From the NCBI GenBank assembly GCA_947494545.1, contig CANLVH010000007.1:62001-126000 (forward strand): a DNA stretch of 64,000 nt, in the 5' to 3' direction. Under the pieces are notes generated by a model. That model did not search any database, was not told where the DNA came from, and worked only from the letters and a program-made list of their open reading frames with translations. The DNA comes from an uncultured Mesonia sp. (GTDB taxonomy: Bacteria; Bacteroidota; Bacteroidia; Flavobacteriales; Flavobacteriaceae). Shown piece by piece: positions 18,139 through 25,745 of this stretch; the first letter of the stretch is position 1, and every line of letters begins with the position of its first letter. The position numbers were made by a program, and so were the translations under genes.

Positions 18139-19398
18139 TTGAAAAAAACGCACAACCTCATATTATTATTCCTAATGTCTTTAGCATTTTTTGCTTGCAA
18201 AGACGATAAAAAGGAGCCGAAACAAATCACCAAAGCGGAGATAGAAAAACCGGCTCCGGTACGCAAAGAATACGGCTTTACGTTAAACCAATACGACATT
18301 GTTAAGGATACCATAAAGTCCGGCGATTTTTTTGGTGGTATTATGGATACCAACGGCGTTTCTCCCGCTCAAGTTTATAACATTGTACAAACGGTAAAAG
18401 ATAGTTTTGACGTTGCACGTCTTCGTGCCGGCAGACCGTATACCATTTTAAAAGAAAAAGATTCTACCGGAAGCATAAAAGCTTTTATTTACGAAAACGA
18501 TCGGGTAAACTATACCGTAATCAATTTAGAAGATTCTATTACGGCATACCGCGCTAAAAAACCCGTAAGTATCAAGCGTAAAAAAGCATCGGGCATTATA
18601 ACCTCTTCGCTTTCTGCAGCTATGGATAACGCAGGATTAAGTATATTGTTGGCAGATAAGCTAGCAGATATTTTTCAGTGGAAAGTAGATTTCTTTAAAA
18701 TTCAAAAAGGAGATCGTTTTAAAGTTATTTATAACGAGAAATATATCAACGATACGGTTTATGCCGGTTTGGCCAATATAGAAGCCGCGGTTTTATCGCA
18801 TTACGGAAACGATTATTATGCATTTCAATACGGGAACGATAGCATTAGCGGTTTTCCGGAATATTTTGACGAAGAAGCAGAGTCTTTGCAGAGCTTCTTT
18901 TTAAAAGCCCCGTTAAAATTTAGCCGAATTTCCTCGCGCTATACCAAACGCCGCTTTCATCCCGTACAAAAAAGATGGAAAGCACATAAAGGAACAGATT
19001 ATGCCGCCCCAACCGGTACGCCAATTTGGTCTACCGCAGACGGCGTGGTAATAAAATCTAGTTACACGCGTGGCAATGGCAATTATGTAAAAGTAAGACA
19101 TAGCGAAAAATATACAACACAATATTTGCACATGTCTAAACGCAATGTAAAAGTTGGGCAACGCGTAAAACAAGGAGATATAATAGGTTTTGTAGGAAGT
19201 ACCGGCTTGGCAACCGGTCCACATGTTTGTTACAGGTTTTGGGTTTACGGAAGACAAGTAGACCCGTATAAACAAAATTTGCCTAGTTCTGAGCCTTTAA
19301 AAGAATCTTTAAAACCAGATTATTTTATGGCTATAGAACCTTTAAAGAAAGAATTGGATAATATAAAAAGTATAGATAAAAAAGCTTTAGGCGTTTAG
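18139..19398 (+). CDS. M23 family peptidoglycan endopeptidase lipoprotein, TTG start
   Basis: Predicted envelope murein hydrolase or divisome-type LytM factor, 419 residues. The lipobox LAFFAC predicts an outer-membrane or periplasmic lipoprotein. The LytM domain is C-terminal: HKGTD gives H283 and D287, and YLHMSKRNVKVGQRVKQGD follows. The usual HxH motif reads GPHVCY (H362, C364), so the second zinc ligand is Cys instead of His. TTG at 18139 is the only start that gives a full signal peptide; the next ATG (18175) would cut it off, and an upstream ATG is followed by a stop. The terminator overlaps the stop codon. Confidence 0.92.
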   Translation: MKKTHNLILLFLMSLAFFACKDDKKEPKQITKAEIEKPAPVRKEYGFTLNQYDIVKDTIKSGDFFGGIMDTNGVSPAQVYNIVQTVKDSFDVARLRAGRPYTILKEKDSTGSIKAFIYENDRVNYTVINLEDSITAYRAKKPVSIKRKKASGIITSSLSAAMDNAGLSILLADKLADIFQWKVDFFKIQKGDRFKVIYNEKYINDTVYAGLANIEAAVLSHYGNDYYAFQYGNDSISGFPEYFDEEAESLQSFFLKAPLKFSRISSRYTKRRFHPVQKRWKAHKGTDYAAPTGTPIWSTADGVVIKSSYTRGNGNYVKVRHSEKYTTQYLHMSKRNVKVGQRVKQGDIIGFVGSTGLATGPHVCYRFWVYGRQVDPYKQNLPSSEPLKESLKPDYFMAIEPLKKELDNIKSIDKKALGV

Positions 19399-19416
19399 TT
19401 CCTAAGGCTTTTTTTG
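19381..19416 (+). terminator. Terminator overlapping the M23 stop codon
   Basis: AAAGCTTTAGG (19381-19391) pairs with CCTAAGGCTTT (19401-19411), 11 bp with one G-U pair, followed by a T-run. The last coding codons form the left arm and the stop TAG (19396-19398) is in the loop. Confidence 0.75.
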
Positions 19417-19555
19417 TAGAAACATTGTTCAGTAAATAAAAAAGTAAAAGCAAAGAAATAACTTAAACTTAATTTAATGTTTAGGTAAACAACAAACAGT
19501 AAAAAAATAATTTTTTTGCTGTGATAACCAAAAACAAATTTTAACAACTATTGAA

Positions 19556-22219
19556 ATGAAAAAAGCCTTTTTAATGATCTTGTTTTTAACAACAAGTTTC
19601 ATTTATGCTCAAACTACTATTACCGGAATGGTAAAAGACGCCGACATGGGCACGCCTTTGCCGGGAGCCAATGTAATGGTTAAAGGAACATCTGCTGGGA
19701 CAACCACAGATTTTGATGGGAATTTCTCTTTAGAGGTAAACCAATTATCTGGAGAAATTGAAATAACTTACGTTGGTTTTGAAGCCAAAACAGTAGGTTA
19801 TAGCGTACAGCAAAACCAAACACAAAATTTAGGCAGCATAGACTTAATGCCAGATGCAAGTGCATTGGGAGAAATTGTTTTAGTAGGCCGCGGAGTAATA
19901 GATTTAGAAGAAGATCGTAAAACTCCTATTGCTGTTTCTACTATTACCAAAGCCGAAATTCAGCAGCGAGCGGTGGGTAACGTAGAATTTCCGCAAATTA
20001 TGAAAAATACCCCGTCGGTATATGTTTCTAATGAGTCCGGAGGTTTTGGAGATTCTGAAATGTATGTGCGTGGTTTTGATCAAACCAACACAGCTTTCTT
20101 GTTAAACGGGCAACCAATTAACGGGATGGAAGACGGTAAAATGTACTGGTCTAACTGGGCAGGTTTGGCAGATATTGCAAATGCAGTACAAGTACAAAGA
20201 GGTTTGGGTTCTTCTAAATTAGCTATTTCTTCTGTTGGTGGTACCATAAACATTGTTACCAAAGCAACAAACCGCTCAGAAGGTGGTTTTGCAAGATTTT
20301 TGGTAGGAAACGACAGCTACTTTAAAGGAACGGTTTCTTACGATACCGGTTTAAGCGATAGCGGCTGGGGCTTTTCTTTCTTGTTAGATTACTGGCAAGC
20401 ACACGCCAAGTATGCAAAAGGTACAAGAGGACAAGGACAAAACTACTTCTTTTCTGTAGGGAAAAAGGCAGGAGACCATAATTTCAATTTCTTGTTGACC
20501 GGTGCGCCACAATGGCACGACCAGAACTTCTCTAAAGATCAAGAACTTTATGATAAGTATGGCATTAAATACAACAACAACTACGGTTATAACAACGGTG
20601 AGTATTTAAGCTTGCGTAGAAATTATTACCACAAACCCGTTATGAACTTAAACTGGGACTGGAATATTTCTGAAAAATCAGACTTATCTACCGTAGTATA
20701 TGCTTCTTTTGGTAGAGGTGGCGGAACCGGCGATTACGGTAACGGTGTTCGTTACGTAGATTATGCTCCCGCTCCAGAAAATCCGTTACAAGGCGGTGCC
20801 TATATTCCGTCTAACGGAGAAATAGATTGGACGTATATTCAAAATGTAGCTAACGCAGCCATAGAGCCAGACGAAAACGGTAACCGTTATAGTAAAGGTT
20901 ACGACGGTACGCTTTTAAGAGCTTCTGTAAATAACCATGCTTGGTATGGTTCTGTAATTAACTACGAGTACGATACACTTAAAAACCTTACTTTCAACGT
21001 AGGTGCAGATGTACGTTTTTACGAAGGTACTCACTTTAGACAATTAACAGATTTATTAGGTCTAGATGGTCGTGTAGAAGAGTTTGGCGGAGATCCAAAC
21101 CACACAGTAACCAGCACTTTTAATCCAGATCCTTGGGCTGCTTTATTTAACTACGCAGACGAAGACGAGCGTATAGATTACGATTACTCAGAAAATATTA
21201 ACTACCAAGGTGGTTTTGGTCAAGTAGAATGGGCAAACGATGAATTTTCTGTATTTTTTCAAGGTGCAATTTCTAACCAATCTTACAAAAGAGAAGATAG
21301 GGGGAATTTTGCAGAAACTAAAGAATCTGAAACCGTTAACAAAACAGGCTACAACATAAAAGGTGGAGCTTCTTGGAGATTTGCAGAAGGCCACGCTATT
21401 TATGTAAACTCCGGAAAATATTCTAGACAACCATTTTTAGATAATGTATTTCCTTCTTATAGCGATAATACAGAATTAGCAGAACCTGCCGTAGATAACG
21501 AAGAAATTGTTGGTTTAGAAGCAGGTTATAAATTTGAAATGAATGACCTTCAAGTTAACTTAAACGGTTATTATACCAAGTGGGAAAACAGATTCCAAAA
21601 TGTTGGTGGGGAGTACGATCCTAATCCAGATGGCGACGGTGTACCGGAATATGATCGTGTATCTTTCTTATTTACAGATATCGCGCAACTACACAAAGGT
21701 TTAGAATTAGATGCGCAATACCGTATTACAGATGACTTGCGATTAAAAGGTTATGTAACTGTAGGTGATTGGGAATACGACGGTACTTCTCCGGTGCGTA
21801 TAAGAGACAATAACAACTCAGAGTTTATTGATGAGATTAGCGCAGACCTATCAGGAACTAAAGTAGGTGGAGCTCCGCAATTTACAGGAGGTTTAGGTGT
21901 TAATTACGATGTGATACCTAAAAAACTTAACTTTGATTTAAACTGGAATTACTACGGAGAGCTTTACGGAATTGTAGACGTAGAAGATGTTGCAGAATCT
22001 ACTTTAGAAGACGAAACTTACCAATCTGAAAAGTTAAGCCCATATTCTTTATTTGATTTAGGCGCTGCTTATAACTTTAACTTTGGTGATAACCGAATTC
22101 AAGTTGTAGGTAACGTATACAACCTTTTAGACTATGAATATGTTGGTCAAAAAGATAACTACGGTTATTACTACGGTAATGGTCTAACTTGGAACTTAGC
22201 TGTGAAATACCAGTTCTAA
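19556..22219 (+). CDS. TonB-dependent receptor with carboxypeptidase-like domain
   Basis: Outer-membrane active-transport barrel of 887 residues. The signal peptide (LMILFLTTSFIYAQ) is followed by a CarboxypepD_reg-like domain (about 22-100: TITGMVKDADMGTPLPGANV, AGTTTDFDGNFSL, ITYVGFE). The plug domain starts near residue 125 (KTPIAVSTITKAEIQ) and contains MYVRGFDQTNTAFLLNGQPI. The barrel ends in NLAVKYQF with the C-terminal aromatic. There is no SusD gene beside it, so it is not a typical polysaccharide-utilisation pair; substrate unknown. A copy of CTTTACGGAA lies within it (21962-21971). A terminator follows at 22251. Confidence 0.95.
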   Translation: MKKAFLMILFLTTSFIYAQTTITGMVKDADMGTPLPGANVMVKGTSAGTTTDFDGNFSLEVNQLSGEIEITYVGFEAKTVGYSVQQNQTQNLGSIDLMPDASALGEIVLVGRGVIDLEEDRKTPIAVSTITKAEIQQRAVGNVEFPQIMKNTPSVYVSNESGGFGDSEMYVRGFDQTNTAFLLNGQPINGMEDGKMYWSNWAGLADIANAVQVQRGLGSSKLAISSVGGTINIVTKATNRSEGGFARFLVGNDSYFKGTVSYDTGLSDSGWGFSFLLDYWQAHAKYAKGTRGQGQNYFFSVGKKAGDHNFNFLLTGAPQWHDQNFSKDQELYDKYGIKYNNNYGYNNGEYLSLRRNYYHKPVMNLNWDWNISEKSDLSTVVYASFGRGGGTGDYGNGVRYVDYAPAPENPLQGGAYIPSNGEIDWTYIQNVANAAIEPDENGNRYSKGYDGTLLRASVNNHAWYGSVINYEYDTLKNLTFNVGADVRFYEGTHFRQLTDLLGLDGRVEEFGGDPNHTVTSTFNPDPWAALFNYADEDERIDYDYSENINYQGGFGQVEWANDEFSVFFQGAISNQSYKREDRGNFAETKESETVNKTGYNIKGGASWRFAEGHAIYVNSGKYSRQPFLDNVFPSYSDNTELAEPAVDNEEIVGLEAGYKFEMNDLQVNLNGYYTKWENRFQNVGGEYDPNPDGDGVPEYDRVSFLFTDIAQLHKGLELDAQYRITDDLRLKGYVTVGDWEYDGTSPVRIRDNNNSEFIDEISADLSGTKVGGAPQFTGGLGVNYDVIPKKLNFDLNWNYYGELYGIVDVEDVAESTLEDETYQSEKLSPYSLFDLGAAYNFNFGDNRIQVVGNVYNLLDYEYVGQKDNYGYYYGNGLTWNLAVKYQF

Positions 22220-22250
22220 GCACTATAGTTTATTAATTAAGCCAAAAAAA

Positions 22251-22278
22251 GTCGCTGCCATTTAGGTAGCGACTTTTT
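22251..22278 (+). terminator. Terminator after the TonB receptor
   Basis: GTCGCTGCC (22251-22259) pairs with GGTAGCGAC (22265-22273) over 9 bp, with one wobble, then TTTTTG. Confidence 0.85.
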
Positions 22279-22291
22279 GTTTTAAAAAAGG

Positions 22292-22299
22292 TATCTTTG
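22292..22299 (+). promoter_or_regulatory. -7 promoter box
   Basis: TATCTTTG matches TAnnTTTG exactly, 17 bp before the start of the small membrane protein gene. It implies a very short leader. Confidence 0.55.
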
Positions 22300-22315
22300 C
22301 GCAAAAACTAATATT

Positions 22316-22756
22316 ATGTATACAGCATTTCTTCACTTACATTCTTTTTGGGCCTATTTGGTATTGTTACTTATAATTTTGGCAACCTTTAATGCTATAT
22401 TTGGTTGGGCCGGTAAACGCTCTTATGCACCAAAAGATTTTAGAATCTCCTTGTTTGCTTTAATCGCAACACATATTCAGCTATTATTGGGTTTAATTTT
22501 ATTCTTTGTTTCTCCGCAAGTAAGATGGTTTTCGGGAAATGTAGATATGGGAAGCATAATGAGCAATCCTACTTTACGCTTATACAATGTAGAACATCCG
22601 TTGTTAATGATTGTTGCAGTTATCTTAATAACAATTGGATACTCGCGCCATAAAAAGAAATTAGCATCTAGTCCTAAGTTTAAAAGCTTAAGTATTTTTT
22701 ATAGCCTTGCGTTACTAGCTACATTAGCAATGATTCCGTGGGCAGCTTGGTTTTAA
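22316..22756 (+). CDS. Small four-helix membrane protein
   Basis: Integral inner-membrane protein of 146 residues with four predicted helices: FWAYLVLLLIILATFNAIFG, ISLFALIATHIQLLLGLILF, HPLLMIVAVILITIGYS and LSIFYSLALLATLAMIPWAA. Histidines lie near helix ends (HLHSFWAY, ATHIQLLLG, VEHPLLM), as in heme- or quinone-linked small membrane proteins; relatives are sometimes labelled cytochrome b-like. That label cannot be confirmed here. It has its own promoter box and terminators on both sides, so it is a single-gene unit. Confidence 0.8.
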   Translation: MYTAFLHLHSFWAYLVLLLIILATFNAIFGWAGKRSYAPKDFRISLFALIATHIQLLLGLILFFVSPQVRWFSGNVDMGSIMSNPTLRLYNVEHPLLMIVAVILITIGYSRHKKKLASSPKFKSLSIFYSLALLATLAMIPWAAWF

Positions 22757-22782
22757 AATCAGCAATCAATAAATCAAACATG

Positions 22783-22815
22783 AAAAAAGGAAGCAATTTT
22801 GCTTCCTTTTTTTTG
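22783..22815 (+). terminator. Terminator after the small membrane protein
   Basis: AAAAAAGGAAGCAA pairs with TTGCTTCCTTTTTT around a two-base centre. The A-run and T-run on either side could make it work in both directions. The rest of the convergent gap holds a CTTTACGGAA copy at 22903-22912. Confidence 0.8.
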
Positions 22816-22954
22816 TTGGTTTAGATTACGCCAAAACCTCTTCTAAAACTTGAATTTGGTCTTTTAACTGTTTTTGATTCCTATATAAAAGCTTTAAAAT
22901 TCCTTTACGGAATAGACTCGGCTGTAACAAAAAAGAACTTAAAAACTAAAAACT

Positions 22955-24385
22955 TTATAAGGAGCCGCGGTTTATCTTTTTTATGATAAAGTCTTTTTTT
23001 GCGTTTGTTCCGCTCCTATAATCTTTCGAAGTTTGCGGTACATTATAATCCGGTATTATGCCACGCCCTTTTAGTTTTGGGGTAACATTTATTTGAAAAT
23101 GAACGGTAGGGATTTTTATTTCAATTTTTGAATTGGGCAATTTTACATATTCTGAGTATCCGCTTACGTTTCCTTCATAAGCTCCGCCGGTTTCTTCTCC
23201 AATAAACATTCCTCTGTTGGTCATTTTTATCAAACTTGCAAATTCCGCCCCGCCAGAAAATGTTTTTCCGCTTGTTAAGACATATAATTTTCCGGTATAA
23301 ATAAGTTCTTTTATTGGTTTTTTATATCCTAAATCTGAATAATAATCGCTAAATAACGTAAAGTTTCCTCTCTTTGCAATCGTATCTTCCAGTTGCCATT
23401 TATCTTCGCTATAACTTTGCTTGTTTTTATTTTTGTGATAGGGTTTAGGAAGCATTGTTACACGCTTGTATTTTTGCACAACTTCATTGGATAAATAACT
23501 AAACAGTAAATTTTCATTGCCTTCTGTGCCGCCGCCATTGGTTTGAATATCTATAATTAAATGGTTAACGTCTAAAGAATCTATCTTTTTAAAATTGGAC
23601 CGATAAAACTTCTCATAGTCAATATTTTCATTACCAAAACTAGGAATGCTTAAATACGCAATAGAATCGTTAATTTGTTCAAATGCAAATTGGTTGTAAC
23701 CAAATTCTTTTGATGCAAGTTGGGCATTTTTATTTTTAAACTTAGTAAACCGAATTGCCGGTACAATTAAATCTTGATATTCTTCACTACCAAATTCTTG
23801 AGTTTTAAGTCTAAATTCTTTCTCTTTGCCATAAACTAATCTAAACAGTAACGAGAAATTTAAACCGCCAATCCATTCTTTTTTAGAAGTTTCATTAAAA
23901 CCGTCTGAAGGAATTAAAGGAGAAAGTTTATTTACTATCTCGCTTAGTTTCTTTCCGTTTACGGAAATTATTTTTGCACCTTTTTTAAGACCGGGAACAT
24001 TCTTGCCATAATTTTGAGTAACAAGCAAATCTTCGTCGCAAAACTTTACAGTTAGGGGCATAAAAGATTTTGAAAGTCCAAGTTTTAGCATAGACCATTT
24101 TGGGAGTTCAATAGAAGTGTGCCCTTCATTTGTCAAACCAATTACATATCTTAACTTCTCGTAGAACTGTAACTTCGTTAGCGGTGTTTTTAAACTTTCT
24201 CGAATGCTGTCAATTTCCGTATTTGTTTGGTTTATTCCTACATAATTATAAAGCCCTTGTTGTTGCGATTTCAATTCTTTAATCAAATAATCAAAATCTT
24301 CATTTAATTTTCTGGGTTTAATTTTATTTTGGGCATTTCCGTAAGAAAGAAAAAGGAAAGAAATTAATAGTAAAAGTATTCTCAT
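22955..24385 (-). CDS. S41 family C-terminal-processing-type peptidase
   Basis: Secreted serine peptidase of 476 residues. The signal peptide (LLLLISFLFLSYGNAQ) is followed by a PDZ-like region (about 120-165, GLKKGAKIISVNGKKLSE) and the S41 catalytic core. The nucleophile lies in TSGKTFSGGAEFAS near residue 375; the block before it, LIIDIQTNGGGTEG, is a family marker. It is convergent with the small membrane protein. Upstream is the long inverted repeat at 24464-24531. An almost palindromic pair of motif halves (TTTCCGTTTACGGAAA) lies inside the gene near 23953-23968. The target is unknown. Confidence 0.92.
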   Translation of the reverse strand: MRILLLLISFLFLSYGNAQNKIKPRKLNEDFDYLIKELKSQQQGLYNYVGINQTNTEIDSIRESLKTPLTKLQFYEKLRYVIGLTNEGHTSIELPKWSMLKLGLSKSFMPLTVKFCDEDLLVTQNYGKNVPGLKKGAKIISVNGKKLSEIVNKLSPLIPSDGFNETSKKEWIGGLNFSLLFRLVYGKEKEFRLKTQEFGSEEYQDLIVPAIRFTKFKNKNAQLASKEFGYNQFAFEQINDSIAYLSIPSFGNENIDYEKFYRSNFKKIDSLDVNHLIIDIQTNGGGTEGNENLLFSYLSNEVVQKYKRVTMLPKPYHKNKNKQSYSEDKWQLEDTIAKRGNFTLFSDYYSDLGYKKPIKELIYTGKLYVLTSGKTFSGGAEFASLIKMTNRGMFIGEETGGAYEGNVSGYSEYVKLPNSKIEIKIPTVHFQINVTPKLKGRGIIPDYNVPQTSKDYRSGTNAKKDFIIKKINRGSL

Positions 24386-24463
24386 TGGTTGTTTTTGCGT
24401 TGGTTTCTATTCCCTTTTGCAGGAGCTATCGTGGTTACCTAACAAGCTTTTCCATAAAAAAAT

Positions 24464-24531
24464 AACGGCTAATTTAAAGCTTCCGCGGAAGCGAACTAAT
24501 CACGCTGCGAAACCAATTTAAATTAGCCGTT
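24464..24531 (-). terminator. Long stem-loop with TTCCGCGGAA palindrome in its loop
   Basis: AACGGCTAATTTAAA (24464-24478) and TTTAAATTAGCCGTT (24517-24531) are exact 15 bp complements. The 38-base loop starts with GCTTCCGCGGAAGC (24479-24492). It sits just after the nuclease gene (minus strand) and before the S41 gene, so it can terminate the nuclease transcript. The palindrome looks like an element placed inside an older terminator. Confidence 0.65.
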
Positions 24532-24550
24532 TTAGCTATAAATCTTAATT

Positions 24551-25609
24551 TTAATTTACTTCTTTAATCACATAAATGTAAACCGGAAAGTGGTCGCTAT
24601 AACCGCCTGTAAAACCGCCACCACTAAAACTTCTAAAAGGATAACCTTTATACTTGCCACGCGGATTAACCAAATAATTTGGGTTAAAAACACCTGCTTT
24701 ATAATATTGATAAGTGCTGTAATCTTCTTTTAAGAAGGCTTGAGAAATAATTATCTGGTCAAATAAATCCCAACTATCGCGGTAAGCTATTGTACCAATA
24801 CCCTGTTTTTTCTGCATATTCTCCATAGGGTTGTACAATTCTTTTACTTTGGTGTCTTCTTTTTCTGCTTTTGCACCCAAGACTTCTTTAATGCTTGTGT
24901 TATAAGGACCGTCGTTAAAATCTCCCATTGTTACTATTTTAGCATAAGGCTCTATAGCAAGTAAAGAATCTATAATTTTTTTATTAAGGGCAGCAGCTTT
25001 TTCTCGTTTAGAGCGGCTTGCAGCTTCGCCACCGCTTCTAGAAGGCCAGTGGTTTACAATAAAGTGCATTTCATCGCCATCTAAAAGTCCGCTAACCAAG
25101 AGTTGATCTCTGGTGTGGTCTCTTTTTTCCGGATTGTTTTTACGGAAAAGTTTTAATGTATGCGAAGAAACAGATTTTGGTTTAAAAACATCTTTACGGT
25201 AAAGTAGCGCTACATCTATACCACGCTCATCCGGAGAATCTTCGTGAATAATGCCGTAGTTTTTGTTGCGCAAGACCGGTTGGTTTACCAAGTCTTCTAA
25301 AACTTTGCGGTTTTCTACCTCTGCAACGCCAATAATTGCGGGAGCGTTTTTGGTAACATCTGCACCAATTTCAGAGATTACTTTGGCCATGTTTTTTAAT
25401 TTCTTCGGGTAAACCTCTTCGCGCAAAGCAACAGACATTTCCATCATTGGGCTTGCCTCGTCATATTTGGTAGGGTCGTTTTCTGTATCAAAAAGGTTTT
25501 CTAAGTTGTAAAAAGCAATGGTATTTACTTTATAGGTTTTCTTTTGTGCATAACTAAAAGAAGTAATGCAAATAAAAAGTAATAATAAGGTAGTGTTTAG
25601 TTTATTCAT
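24551..25609 (-). CDS. Secreted endonuclease/exonuclease/phosphatase-family protein
   Basis: Predicted extracytoplasmic nuclease or phosphodiesterase of 352 residues. The signal peptide (TTLLLLFICITSFSYAQ) is followed by DNase I-like fold motifs in order: FYNLENLFDTENDP, GVAEVENRKVLEDL (metal Glu), VNHWPSRSGGEAASRSKRE (His), MGDFNDGP (Asp-Asn) and a terminal SDHFPVYIYV (Asp-His). All core catalytic residues are present. It is divergent from a TonB receptor and DUF5689 lipoprotein, with 136 bp between them. This suggests a shared job in scavenging nucleic acid or phosphate esters at the cell surface. That role is inference. Confidence 0.92.
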   Translation of the reverse strand: MNKLNTTLLLLFICITSFSYAQKKTYKVNTIAFYNLENLFDTENDPTKYDEASPMMEMSVALREEVYPKKLKNMAKVISEIGADVTKNAPAIIGVAEVENRKVLEDLVNQPVLRNKNYGIIHEDSPDERGIDVALLYRKDVFKPKSVSSHTLKLFRKNNPEKRDHTRDQLLVSGLLDGDEMHFIVNHWPSRSGGEAASRSKREKAAALNKKIIDSLLAIEPYAKIVTMGDFNDGPYNTSIKEVLGAKAEKEDTKVKELYNPMENMQKKQGIGTIAYRDSWDLFDQIIISQAFLKEDYSTYQYYKAGVFNPNYLVNPRGKYKGYPFRSFSGGGFTGGYSDHFPVYIYVIKEVN

Positions 25610-25681
25610 CTTTTTTGTGATATGTTAAATAAAGTTTAAAACAAATGCTGCGCCAAAAGTAATTATTGTATAGAAATAATG

Positions 25682-25689
25682 TAACTTTG
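25682..25689 (+). promoter_or_regulatory. -7 promoter box of the TonB/DUF5689 pair
   Basis: TAACTTTG matches TAnnTTTG, with TTG at 25666-25668. The leader to the start at 25746 is about 50 bases. Confidence 0.45.
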
Positions 25690-25745
25690 CGGGCGGAAAT
25701 TTAATTTTTCTTAACTCAAATTAAGTAGTAATGAATATTTTAAAA

